Source: Desulfomicrobium orale DSM 12838 (GTDB lineage Bacteria; Desulfobacterota; Desulfovibrionia; Desulfovibrionales; Desulfomicrobiaceae). From it: a stretch of 64,000 bases of DNA. Location of the stretch: positions 124,001 through 188,000 of the forward strand of contig NZ_CP014230.1 of the NCBI RefSeq assembly GCF_001553625.1, read 5' to 3'. Position 1 is the stretch's first letter. Each line of letters begins with the position of its first letter. Below are positions 34,788 to 45,100 of the stretch, in pieces. Below the pieces are notes generated by a model, which saw only the letters and a program-made list of their open reading frames with translations, was not told the DNA's origin and ran no database searches. The position numbers and the translations under genes are program-made.

Positions 34788-37010
34788 TCAGCCCTCCCGC
34801 TCCACACGGATGTTTGCAGAATCTGCCACCTTGACCAGCCTGCACCCGGTTCCGTTGAATTGTGCGGAAACCCTGTCCCAGTTGTTGGGCAAAATGGAGT
34901 TCAGCGCCCTGCTCCTGGTTCCGGCGTACGGGCTGCCCTCCACAAAATGCGAGGCAGTGAAGACCACACCCGGCCGGATGTTGCCGGTCACATCCACACG
35001 GGCCTCCAGACCACCCACGACAGTTTCGAGCCTGACCGGATCGCCGTGAACGAGATTAAATGCGGCGGCCGTATCCGGATGCACCTGCACAAGGCGCCCC
35101 CGGGCCATCCTCGACAGCGACGGCGAAAAATTGGTCATGGTCTGCTGCCACTGAGTGACGACCTTGCCCTGAATGAGCACAAGGGGAAAATCCTTCTCCG
35201 CCTTGGGCCGGTGCGGACTGCTACGCGGATATTCCCACGAAAAGCCACCCAGCGTCGGCAGGACGAAATTGAGTTTACCGTCTTCCGTTTCCAGTACACC
35301 GCGGGAGAAAATGCTGCCGGTGAGAATGGGCGAGTCAGTCCGGGGCCGGGGCCAGACAAGACCATCCGGCGACTTGCGCATGGCTTCCACGCTGAATCCG
35401 TTCCAGGAGTCTACGGTACGGTTGAAAAGCTCGGAAAGCTCCGCCGGATCGCGAAAGTCCGGGTAGACTTCCGGAGCGACCAGCCGCCCTATGTCACGGT
35501 AGAAACGCCAGTCCGGCACGCAGGAGCCGGGGGCCTCCACAGCCTGATCGCGCCAGACAACCTGTTTTTCCGCGCCATAATGGGAACCGGAACTCTCCGG
35601 TGAATATGTAGCCGGAACGAAGAGATCGGCCACCTCAAGTTCGTCGGTCCGGTAGAAGCCCCGGTACACCACGAAGCCGCACTGCTTCATGGCTTCGCGT
35701 ACGGCATCACAGTCCGGATAACGGCGGTAGCTGGAATTGAGGAACAAAAGATCAATGGCGCCTTTCTTCATGGCGGCCAGAAGGCGGCGGAAGTTCACTC
35801 CCGGCATGCTGGCCGGACCGCAGACTGCGTCTATGAATTCCTTTTCACCCTCGGGTTTGCCGCCTTCCATGGTCAGAAGGCCCCTGCCGGAGCCGATGAT
35901 GTTGCCCGTGAGCCCCTGAAGACTGATGATGAAGCGGATTGTCTGCACACCGTTGGTGAAGCGGCAAAGGCTCCCGCCCATCCAGATGACGGTGCGTTCG
36001 CTGGCGGCCACATCGGCATAGAAAGCGCCGAGTTCTTCCGCACCCAATCGAGTGATCTCCATCACCCTTTCTGCCGTCCACGGGCTTGCGCCTTTCCGCA
36101 ACGCCTCGAGCCCTGTCGTCGTGCGTCCGACCATCCCGGCATCGTACAAACCATTCTCCAGAATGTGCCGTATGGTGCCCAGAGCCAGAACCCCGTCCGT
36201 CCCCGGCTCCGGTTGAAGCTGGACATCCGCGAACAGGCTGGTCGGAGTTCTGCGCGGGTCAATATAGATGATCTTCGTGCCGCCCGCCTTTGCCTTGTCC
36301 AGCCAGCGCGAATAAACCGGATAAGTCTCGGCCAGATTGGCGCCCCAGAGGACCAAAAGCCTGGCGTTGGTGATTTCATCCACAGTAGTAGTGGACGTGT
36401 TGGCTCCCAGCAGCATGCTCAACACGTTGGCGGTGGTGCTGATGCAGACCTCTCCAGCGGGCATGATGTTAACACCGCCGGACACGCGCATGGTCATGAG
36501 AGCGGCCAGCTCGCTTTCGCGGCAGTCCCACAGAGGGGACGTGAGGGCCAGACGCTCGCCCGCTTTCGGGCCGTGCTCCTTTTTCAAAGTGATGAGCTTC
36601 TCCGCCACCAGAGCCACGGCTTCGGCATAGGTGACGGTTTTCCAGCCCCGCTCCGTCCTGAGCATCGGTTCGGTAAGCCGTTCCTTACTGTTCATGAGTT
36701 CGAGTATGGACAGCCCCTTGGGGCACATGGCTCCGCCGGTCCAACGGTTGCGGGGATTGCCGGTGATGGACACGATCCGGCCGCTGCTCACCCGGGCGTG
36801 ATAGGTGCAGCGGACCTGACAGAACGGGCAGTAGCCGTTCACAACCGTCGCATCCGGCGGGATGAGCGGTGGATTCTTTAAAGCAGATGCTCCAGAGAAA
36901 GCGCTGGCTCTGCTGAAAGGCCTGATGGCCGCCAGCGACGCACCGGCAAGGCAGGATTTGAGCAACGAGCGGCGGCTGATTTTGAGACCGGTGTTATTAT
37001 CTTTCCGCAT
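34788..37010 (-). CDS. Tat-exported molybdopterin oxidoreductase (PhsA/PsrA-like)
   Basis: This is a 740-residue protein. A twin-arginine signal (SRRSLLKSCLAGASLAA) sends it to the periplasm. The 4Fe-4S site has Cys61, Cys64, Cys68 and Cys96 (CPFCQVRC ... MCPKG). The molybdenum ligand position is Cys189 in GEVCISTT, so this enzyme is of the cysteine and not selenocysteine type. WGANLAETYPV, IIYIDPRRTPTS and VWMGG-like segments bind the two pterin cofactors. The closest families by length and motifs are thiosulfate and polysulfide reductases (PhsA 758 residues, PsrA). With the ferredoxin and FdnI-type subunits the operon has the PhsABC composition. The exact electron acceptor (thiosulfate, polysulfide, tetrathionate, arsenate or selenium oxyanion) cannot be decided. 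Confidence 0.9.
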   Translation of the reverse strand: MRKDNNTGLKISRRSLLKSCLAGASLAAIRPFSRASAFSGASALKNPPLIPPDATVVNGYCPFCQVRCTYHARVSSGRIVSITGNPRNRWTGGAMCPKGLSILELMNSKERLTEPMLRTERGWKTVTYAEAVALVAEKLITLKKEHGPKAGERLALTSPLWDCRESELAALMTMRVSGGVNIMPAGEVCISTTANVLSMLLGANTSTTTVDEITNARLLVLWGANLAETYPVYSRWLDKAKAGGTKIIYIDPRRTPTSLFADVQLQPEPGTDGVLALGTIRHILENGLYDAGMVGRTTTGLEALRKGASPWTAERVMEITRLGAEELGAFYADVAASERTVIWMGGSLCRFTNGVQTIRFIISLQGLTGNIIGSGRGLLTMEGGKPEGEKEFIDAVCGPASMPGVNFRRLLAAMKKGAIDLLFLNSSYRRYPDCDAVREAMKQCGFVVYRGFYRTDELEVADLFVPATYSPESSGSHYGAEKQVVWRDQAVEAPGSCVPDWRFYRDIGRLVAPEVYPDFRDPAELSELFNRTVDSWNGFSVEAMRKSPDGLVWPRPRTDSPILTGSIFSRGVLETEDGKLNFVLPTLGGFSWEYPRSSPHRPKAEKDFPLVLIQGKVVTQWQQTMTNFSPSLSRMARGRLVQVHPDTAAAFNLVHGDPVRLETVVGGLEARVDVTGNIRPGVVFTASHFVEGSPYAGTRSRALNSILPNNWDRVSAQFNGTGCRLVKVADSANIRVEREG

Positions 37011-37274
37011 ATATCACCCTGTTCCCGTAATTTCCCGATCCGCTATTTGTATTCCAAATACCAAGCGAAAAACGGCTTATCAACAAATTAAAAGCCATTT
37101 TTGTGGTCAATCTGAGACGAATGATGACGCATCCGTGGCGCCATGCCCCAAAAATAATACTCCAAAAAATTTCCCAACACCTCTCGACAAATTTTTGCAC
37201 ATTTTGTACTTCGAACTAAAATTTTGATGGCATAAATTTTTTATTTTCCGATTCTCCTTGGAGGCATCCTCGTC
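37011..37274. other. Divergent AT-rich promoter region
   Basis: 264 bases between the minus-strand molybdoenzyme operon and the plus-strand surface-protein operon. It is AT-rich from 37040 to 37260, with several possible -10 hexamers. No clear FNR/CRP-type dyad or terminator was found. GGAGG at 37259-37263 is the ribosome binding site of the plus-strand operon. Confidence 0.45.
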
Positions 37275-40200
37275 ATGCCACGTGTTTCCCCGCGGAATGT
37301 GCATATCTGTGCTGTTTTCTTTTGCCTTGTATTCTTCTTTTGCTCTCCCTCGCTTTATGCCGCACAGCCCATCTGTGCATCCGTAAAAATAGAAATCCGT
37401 CAGGAAGTGACTCTGGAACGCCAGGCATTTGAGGCGCACATGCGTATCAACAATGGTGTGGCCGGAGTCGATCTGCAAAACGTCAAGGTGCAACTGCTGT
37501 TTTTTGACGAGGACGGTAAAGAAGTAGCCTTCACCACAGCTCCGCACTCACACAACAATACGGCCTACAAATTTTTTGCCCGCTATGCGGCGGAGGATGC
37601 TCTCGGCTTCGCAGGCAATCCTGCTCAAGGCGGGTTGGTGAAAGGAGCCAGTTCGGCGGATTTGTACTGGTTGATCATCCCCATTCCCGGAGCAGGCAGT
37701 CCAGGAGGCACCCTGTATAAGGTCGGAGCACGACTGACCTATTCCACAGGTGGCAGTGGAGACGTTCAGGAAGTTATGGTTACGCCGGACATTATCCGGG
37801 TCAAGCCCATGCCGGAACTCTTCCTCGAATATTTTCTGCATCGTGACGTATGGGCGGGCGAACCCTTCGAACTCGGTCTGCGAGTGCGTAATACCGGCCA
37901 GGGCATTGCCCGCAGACTGACAGTGGAATCGTCCCAGCCATCCATTGTGGACAACAAACAACATCTGCTCATCAATTTTTCCATGACCGGCAGCAGCGTG
38001 AACGGCGCTCCCGTACAGCCAGGCCTCAAAGTCTCCATGGGCGACGTCCCGGCCGGTGGAGCGGCTGTGGCTGCATGGACCATGTTGTGCTCCCGTAACG
38101 GCACATTTGAAGAAAACATGGCCGCAGACATCTCTCATGCCGACGAACTGGGCGGCAGCGTGACCTCGCTCATCCGGGATGTGACCACTCATTTGCTCTT
38201 CCGGCAGGTACAAATTGACAGCCCGGGCCGAGACCGAATCCCTGATTTTCTGTCGGAAGAAAACCATTCGTGGACCGTGTACGGTTCGGACGGGCAAGAC
38301 GAACCCGTCACCCTGCTCTCCGGAGCCACATCTTCGCCGCTGCCCGGCCACGAAGGAACCGTCCATGCCGTATCCGTAGCCGCACAAAGCAACGGGCATG
38401 GCCTGATCCGCTTAAGGGATCCGCTGGGTGGACATCTGCATCTGGTGCAAGTGGTACGAGCCGATGGCCGGGTGCTGCCCGAACGTAATGCCTGGATAGG
38501 CCGCACAAGCGCGGGGCAGCCGGAATTATGCATTTTCGATACTGATACCGTCCAGTCCTATACGGCCATCTATGACGGAAATTCAGCCAATGCCCATGCT
38601 CCGGAGCTGAGCCTGAATGGCACGACTGTCAGTGCGGCGGGCAAACAACTATCCATCACGGTCATCGCCGCAGATGCCGACGGCGATACGTTGCGTTGCT
38701 CCATTACATCCGTACCTGCAGGCGCGACGGCGAACATTCAGCATCAAAACGGCACCATGACCCTGAGCTGGACCCCAGGACTGCATCAGACCGGCAACCA
38801 TACGGTAGTATTCAGCGCCACGGACGGCATGCACACCACCGCTCTGCCCGTGACCCTGACTGTCGACGAGGCCGAGGATCGGGATGGTGACGGCCTGCCG
38901 GACCTGTGGGAACTGTCCACCTTCGGTGCTCTGGACCGCGATGGCGGCGGAGATTTCGATCACGACGGCATAAGCGACGCCGAAGAGTACGCTTTGGGGA
39001 CTGACCCTCGCGTTTTTGATCCGGGTCCTCATGCCCCGGACATAACCTTCCCGCCGGATGGCGCCAGACTGGGCACTCTGACTCCGGAATTCAGGCTGCA
39101 GCTGATCCGCGCCGAGGGACCATGTATGGTGGACGCACAGATTCTCACAGCAGACTCTCTGGAATCCGTGGCTTTCGCCACCCTCACCCCAAAGGACGGC
39201 GCTGTTTCCTGGACCGCACCTGCACCGCTGGAAGAAGACCGGCGTTATGTTTTCCGCGCCCGCCTGCGACGGGCCGGAACAGGCAGTGGCTGGAGCATGG
39301 TCCGCTTCAGGACCAGTTCCGTGAACGCGCCGCCTATCGTGCCCCTGTTGGAAAGCCCTCTGGAAGGAGAACTGGTTCCTCTCCGACCTTGGCTGCGCCT
39401 GGGACCGGTCCGAGATCCTGAAGGCGATCCGGTTCTGGCACGCTTTGTCATCAGCGCCGATCAGACGCGCATCCTGGCCTCCTCAGGCAATATGACGGCG
39501 GAACAAGGTGCAGCCTGGCAGAGTCCGGTTCCGCTGGAAGACAACGGGACATACTGGTGGCGGGCGGAGATATGCGACATCCACGGGCTGGAACAGACTA
39601 CAGCCTGGACTGCTTTCACGGTCCGAACAGGCGCCCGGCAGCCTGCCGAACCAAAGGTTTCCGCTCCGGAAACAGTGAATGCCGCGAATGCCAGCCTTGA
39701 AGTCAGAAGCCTTCCCGGCCTGACCCTGCGTGCCCAGGCCCTGCTGATGGATTCCGGCCGCCTCATACTGGATGCGTCCATCCCGGCGGACATCCAGGGG
39801 CGAGGCAGATTCATACTCTCCGGCCTTCCGGAGCGCGGTCTGCTGGGTTGGAGGGTGCGGGCGGAAAACGGCACAGCCAGTTCCTGGACTTCCGGGGTAA
39901 TGGATGTACGGCAAAAACCACCCGTCGCGCCGCTGCCCCATGATCCCCAACTCGGGGCCACGACAGGGCTCTTCCGCCCCTGGCTGTCGATACTGGCTCC
40001 CGAAGGCGAGATTCTGCACTACGAATTTGAAGTATATGCCAATTCCACATTGATCGCCTCAGGCAATTCGACATCCCCCCGGTGGCTGACGACAACGGAT
40101 CTGCCCCATCGAGTCCCCCTGGCATGGCGGGCTCGCGCGGCAGACTCCATGGGCCCCGGTCCTTTCTGCAACCATCAGGATTTTCTGGTAAACGCTCCTG

Positions 40201-41423
40201 GAGTGGATGCTCCTCCCACATTCCAGTGGGAAGACGACTCCACCCTGCCCGGAGCGGGTCCCTTTACTCTGGCCTGGGACAATCTGGACGCGGACTCCAA
40301 TATCACCATCTCCCTGTTCTCCTGCCCGAAACCGGATGGGGAAAATGCTACTGAGATACTGGCCGCGACGAGTTTTCCCGACGGCAGAAACAAGTGGATC
40401 TGGACCGGGGCGAATCCGGGACTTCATTATATCGGAGCACATATGACCGACGGCATCAGCACCGTACGAAGCATCCGCCCGGTTCCGGTTCTGGCAGGCG
40501 AAGAAAAACCCGGCCCCGGACGGCCCCATGCTCTGGATGACAACCGTATCTGGCGGGCTTCCGAAACAGTGGTCACGGGTAATGTCATTCAGGGCAAACC
40601 CGATGGCGGACAAGCGGATACGGCCGGAACCGGTACCATCCGGGTCAGCGGTCTATTCTATCGGGGCAAGAAGTACGCTGCCGGAGAAACAGTCCGGCTG
40701 GAATCCGGCTCCTTCGTACTCGCCGTCGACGGTTCGTACACCTACACCCCGCAACCTGGAGAATCGGTGCTCTATGATGCCGATACCACCGTGTCTCAGA
40801 GCGGAGTCAATGTGCAGGCCAAAAGCTTTACCCGACCATTTGCGGACCGAATGCCCTTCGCGGTTCAGAGTGTCAGCAACTCCTCTCAGGGGCTGGGCGT
40901 GAAGGAATCCTTCACAGACAGCCGGGCTATCGACCACAAATTTGTACCACGCATTAAGAACTGGAAACCATTCATGGAGCCGCACGGACAGGGGCTGGTT
41001 TTCGACCTGGAACGCCCCGGCAGACGCCTGCAACTATATACAGCCTCAGCCTCGGGACTTCTCAGGACACAAACGGATCAGTTTGTCCTCGACTTCTACG
41101 ATGAACAAGGCTCCTATCTGCATACCGAGGACAATGCCGGGGCCTTCCACCATGTGCCGGATCACAAAACCCGGGGGCTTGCCATCTCCATGCCTGAACG
41201 TGCCCGTTACCTGGGCGTGCGGGCGGTACCCACGGACGAGGAGCAGGCCACAACCGCCTCTCCCGTCAATTTCTGGAAGATCGGTCTCCATTCCAGTTCT
41301 TTCTATGTAACCAGACTGGCTGTGCGAAGAAATGCAGTCAGAGAAGAAATCGTCTATACCATCGCCGACGAGGCCGAAAATACGGATAACGCCACGCTGC
41401 GGCTGATTCCGGCTGAACCGTAG
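37275..41423 (+). CDS. Large secreted multidomain surface protein with Fn3-like modules and a calcium-type repeat
   Basis: This is a 1382-residue protein. A signal peptide (VFFCLVFFFCSPSLYAA) is followed by a beta-sandwich region. A cadherin-like/Ig domain follows around residues 440-530 (LSNTVSA-like start LSLNGTTVSAAGKQLSITVIAADADGD). A short Asp-rich calcium motif begins near residue 535 (DRDGDGLPDLWE, then FDHDGISDAEEYALGTDP), as in thrombospondin type-3 repeats. After it come several Fn3-like modules with repeated YWWRAEICD and LGWRVRAENGT-type segments. The C-terminal region is a discoidin-like or jelly-roll type sequence. N-x-S/T tripeptides are frequent. It is followed by a rhodanese-like gene (16 bases) and the giant Rhs gene, so the three likely form one operon. 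Its function may be presentation or secretion of the Rhs product, by position only. Confidence 0.8.
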   Translation: MPRVSPRNVHICAVFFCLVFFFCSPSLYAAQPICASVKIEIRQEVTLERQAFEAHMRINNGVAGVDLQNVKVQLLFFDEDGKEVAFTTAPHSHNNTAYKFFARYAAEDALGFAGNPAQGGLVKGASSADLYWLIIPIPGAGSPGGTLYKVGARLTYSTGGSGDVQEVMVTPDIIRVKPMPELFLEYFLHRDVWAGEPFELGLRVRNTGQGIARRLTVESSQPSIVDNKQHLLINFSMTGSSVNGAPVQPGLKVSMGDVPAGGAAVAAWTMLCSRNGTFEENMAADISHADELGGSVTSLIRDVTTHLLFRQVQIDSPGRDRIPDFLSEENHSWTVYGSDGQDEPVTLLSGATSSPLPGHEGTVHAVSVAAQSNGHGLIRLRDPLGGHLHLVQVVRADGRVLPERNAWIGRTSAGQPELCIFDTDTVQSYTAIYDGNSANAHAPELSLNGTTVSAAGKQLSITVIAADADGDTLRCSITSVPAGATANIQHQNGTMTLSWTPGLHQTGNHTVVFSATDGMHTTALPVTLTVDEAEDRDGDGLPDLWELSTFGALDRDGGGDFDHDGISDAEEYALGTDPRVFDPGPHAPDITFPPDGARLGTLTPEFRLQLIRAEGPCMVDAQILTADSLESVAFATLTPKDGAVSWTAPAPLEEDRRYVFRARLRRAGTGSGWSMVRFRTSSVNAPPIVPLLESPLEGELVPLRPWLRLGPVRDPEGDPVLARFVISADQTRILASSGNMTAEQGAAWQSPVPLEDNGTYWWRAEICDIHGLEQTTAWTAFTVRTGARQPAEPKVSAPETVNAANASLEVRSLPGLTLRAQALLMDSGRLILDASIPADIQGRGRFILSGLPERGLLGWRVRAENGTASSWTSGVMDVRQKPPVAPLPHDPQLGATTGLFRPWLSILAPEGEILHYEFEVYANSTLIASGNSTSPRWLTTTDLPHRVPLAWRARAADSMGPGPFCNHQDFLVNAPGVDAPPTFQWEDDSTLPGAGPFTLAWDNLDADSNITISLFSCPKPDGENATEILAATSFPDGRNKWIWTGANPGLHYIGAHMTDGISTVRSIRPVPVLAGEEKPGPGRPHALDDNRIWRASETVVTGNVIQGKPDGGQADTAGTGTIRVSGLFYRGKKYAAGETVRLESGSFVLAVDGSYTYTPQPGESVLYDADTTVSQSGVNVQAKSFTRPFADRMPFAVQSVSNSSQGLGVKESFTDSRAIDHKFVPRIKNWKPFMEPHGQGLVFDLERPGRRLQLYTASASGLLRTQTDQFVLDFYDEQGSYLHTEDNAGAFHHVPDHKTRGLAISMPERARYLGVRAVPTDEEQATTASPVNFWKIGLHSSSFYVTRLAVRRNAVREEIVYTIADEAENTDNATLRLIPAEP

Positions 41424-41439
41424 GAGCCGGTGATAAAAA

Positions 41440-42174
41440 ATGAGGCATCTCGCTCCGGTATTCTTCCTGATGCTGACGGCTCTGCCCGTTTGGGCAGAGG
41501 ATATGTTTCTGACAGCAGAACATGCTGTGGCCGAGCATGGGCCGCGCTCCGTGTATACACTGGTGGATTTTCGGCCCTCAAAAGATTTCACGCGGCTCAG
41601 CATACCCCACTCCCTGAATGTTCCCCTGGCGGCGTTGGAGGGTATGCCGCACCTCAAAAACAGGCGGCTGATTCTGGTAGGCACGGGACACAGTCTGGCC
41701 GAACCCTGCGAAACGGCCCGGAACCTACGCGGACAGGGCTGGCGGATTCATATCCTGCTGGGCGGTCTGCCCGCCTGGCAAGACGCGGGCGGCTCTTTGA
41801 CGGGTGATCCCTTTGTCTTGGATGAATACCGGGAAGTCTCCTTGAATACGCTCAAAGCTGATGCCCTGCAGATCCCTTTGGCGCTGGCCGTCGTGGACGG
41901 GCTGTCACACAAGGCAAGTGCAGTCCTGAACACCACTGCGGTTCACGTGTTTGAGCCAAGACACGGGGAATCCCGGCAGGAATTTCTGCACCGCATGGAC
42001 AATGCCTCCATGCCCGTATGCCTGGCCGATGCCAACGGCCGTTTTCCGCATCGCCTGATTCGCGATGCCCGCCAGGCCGGGCTGAAAAACTTCCTCATCC
42101 TGCGCGGTGGTATGGCCGCGCTCAGCCCCATATTTCCCGAACCCTGTTCTCCCTGTGACGAAAGGAATGATTGA
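41440..42174 (+). CDS. Exported double rhodanese-like protein lacking an active-site cysteine
   Basis: This is a 244-residue protein with signal peptide MRHLAPVFFLMLTALPVWA. The first rhodanese-like domain is clear: VYTLVDFRPSKDFTRLSIPHSLNVPL, then LILVGTGHSL in the active-site loop position and GWRIHILLGGLPAWQ. The loop should carry Cys (CRxGxR) but has none. A second, weaker domain ends NFLILRGGMAALSPIFP. The mature protein ends PCSPCDERND. It cannot be an ordinary thiosulfate sulfurtransferase; it may be a binding or scaffold protein. It is embedded between two giant surface-protein genes. Its TGA stop lies two bases before the ATG of the giant Rhs gene. Confidence 0.82.
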   Translation: MRHLAPVFFLMLTALPVWAEDMFLTAEHAVAEHGPRSVYTLVDFRPSKDFTRLSIPHSLNVPLAALEGMPHLKNRRLILVGTGHSLAEPCETARNLRGQGWRIHILLGGLPAWQDAGGSLTGDPFVLDEYREVSLNTLKADALQIPLALAVVDGLSHKASAVLNTTAVHVFEPRHGESRQEFLHRMDNASMPVCLADANGRFPHRLIRDARQAGLKNFLILRGGMAALSPIFPEPCSPCDERND

Positions 42175-42176
42175 CC

Positions 42177-45100
42177 ATGCGCCAGAAAGCACTGCCACGT
42201 CTCTTCCTCATCGTTTCTCTCCTGCTGGCGCACGCCTTCGCCCAAGCCCAGACACTGCCCAACCCGATCGTGCTGGAAAAAAATATCTCCGTACACTCCA
42301 GGGCGCTTGAGATTTTCTGGACACCCGCTCCTTCCGAAGAACTGGACCATTACGCGGTGTACGTGTCCAATGCGTCCATTACCGACGTGTCCCGGATGAC
42401 TCCAGCCGTCAATACCACCACGCCCTGTGCTCTGGTTGCCGGCCTTGAAGAGAACGCCACCTGTCATGTGGCGGTAGTAGCTGTAAACAAGAACGGACAG
42501 TTCGATCCGAAGGTGACCTCGGTCAGGACAACTCTGGCTCCGAATTATCTGTTCCGGGACGAATTCGACGCCACCGGGACATCCGCCGCATACTGGAACC
42601 ACTCCTATGACAATGCCAGATGGGTTGAGGCGGACTTTGAAAACTCCGCCCTCAATGTGCGCAGAATCGCCCCGGCAGGAGGAGGATGGAACAAAAGCAT
42701 CTATGAAAAGGAACTGCCGGATGCTCACATCGTCAATGTGGAAGGGAAGATCTACTGGAAGGATGAGACGGAAAAACGCAATGTCTCAAGCATCTGCCTG
42801 ATATTTCTCGATCAGGACAGAAAGGAAATCAACAGAATCGGGTACTATGACACCTGGGATTCGCACTCCGGCAGCAAGTGGTACACGGGTGCAGGAGTAC
42901 AGCATGACTCGCTTCCTCTTTCCGGGGAGGCACATATCCGCGTCTCAAGACTGGGTGACCGGCTGCAGACTTACTGGAATGGCGAGCAGATCTTTGAATG
43001 GGCCGAAACCAGACAGCCCAGATATATCCGCATCGAAACAGCGGCATACAATGGCCATGTCTTCGGAGGCGTGGGCATCGACTATATCCGCGTCGAAGGG
43101 GTGCCGCAGGCCACTCTCCGGGTGGAATCAAGGGAAAACGCGGCCAGAATCTCCTGGCCCGGTCTGTTCACCTCGGAAGCCAGAGGCTACCATCTGTACC
43201 TCGGCAACAGCACTAAACCCATCTTCCTGGCCCCGGAAACCCTGAGCTACGACTGCGATCTGAAAAACCAGCCGTCAACCCAGGTGACCATCGCCGTGCT
43301 CAGCCAGAACGGCACAGAGGGCGAACGCCATACCACAAACGTGGCCCGGCTGCTTCCCAATCCCGTTCCGGGCACAGAGGAAGTAACCGCGTTTTCCCGC
43401 GCCCTGTCTCTGGTCTGGCAACCCAGCCAGCCCGCGCATCTGGTGAGCCGCTACAATGTCTATATTTCAGGCGACCCCATCACCGATGTGACCAACCTCA
43501 CTCCCGCCGGTTCCACCAGGGAGGCCCGCTTCACGCGCTACGATCTGGAGCCGGGAAGGACCTGGCATGTGGCTGTGGCGGCCGTGAATATAAACGGCCA
43601 CCTGAATCCGAAAGTGACCTCGGTCAGGACAACTCTGGCTCCGAACTATCTGTTCCGGGACGAATTCGACGCCACCGGGACATCCGCCGCATACTGGAAC
43701 CACTCCTACGACAATGCCAGATGGGTCGAGGCGGACTTTGAAAACTCCACCCTCAATGTGCGCAGAATCGCCCCGGCAGGAGGAGGATGGAACAAAAGCA
43801 TCTATGAAAGGGAACTGCCGGACGCCCACATCGTCAATGTGGAAGGGAAGATCTACTGGAAGGATGAGACGGAAAAACGCAGTGTCTCAAGCATCTGCCT
43901 GATATTTCTCGATCAAGACAGAAAGGAAATCAACAGGATCGGATACTATGACACCTGGGATTCCCACTCCGGCAGCAAGTGGTACACGGGCGCAGGAGTA
44001 CAGCATGACTCGCTTCCTCTTTCCGGGGAGGCCCATATCCGTGTCTCCAGACTGGGTGGCCGGCTGCAGACCTACTGGAATGGCGAGCAGATCTTTGAAT
44101 GGGCCGAAACCAGACAGCCCAGGTACATCCGCATCGAAGCAGCGGCACACAGTCACCATGTCTTCGGAGGCGTGGGCGTCGACTATATCCGTGTCGAAGG
44201 GGTGCCGCGGTTTATGGGCCTTGAACGCCCCGCAGTGACCGGTACCCGGCTCATGGGCAAGCCTGTTGCAGTCCGTCCCGGCAGCAACCTGTCCGACGTT
44301 CCCTTCGTGACCCTCACCGGCGCCTGCCTGCCCGGTGCACAGGTCTGGGCTGGAGGTCAGCTCATGGGCAAAACCAGTGAAACCACCTGGGCCGGGAATG
44401 CCACTCTGGACAGTGGACAGAACCAGCTGGGGATCTGGCAGATTCGCAATTTCGACATGAGTCCTATGCTGTACGTGGATGTCTTTGCGGATTTCACCGC
44501 TCCGGGCGTGTCGTCGTTTTCTCCGGAAAATGCGGCGCGTATCAACGTCAGACCAGAGCATATCCAGGCCCTTGTACGGGATATCAGCGAACTTGACCTG
44601 CGGGCGTCCTCTCTTGCCTTATCCCTGGATGGAACATCCATACCGGGCCGCACAGGCTGGAACGCCACCACATCCGTCCTGTCTTTCACTCCTCAGGCAC
44701 CTCTTAAAGACGGCCGCTATCAGGTCAATGCCACAGTACAGGATTCTCTGGGGCACAAGGCCCAATACTCTTCCGTCTTCAGTCTGGACACGGAACCGCC
44801 TGCCGCACCAAAGGCCGAGGCCTATCCAAAGGTAGTCCATCATCCGCAGTTTACCTTCCGGGGGACGAAAAACGCCGGAGACCTGCTCTTTTTCGAGAAC
44901 ATGCCTTCAGGCGACAGCTCCGGCGGCAACATGACTCTGGACGACCAGATTGCTGACACCACCTGGGAGCATACGGTACGCCTTGCGCCCGGCAACAATA
45001 CCTTCTCCGTCCGGCAACAGGACGATCACGAGAATGTCTCCGAAGCGCTGATTCTTGATATCCGCTACGAGGACGGCCCGCCCGTACCTCTGACCAATGC

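Noticed and set aside
34788-37010. Selenocysteine in the molybdoenzyme itself
   Set aside because: The molybdenum-ligand position is a normal Cys codon (GEVCIS, Cys189) and the frame has no internal UGA.
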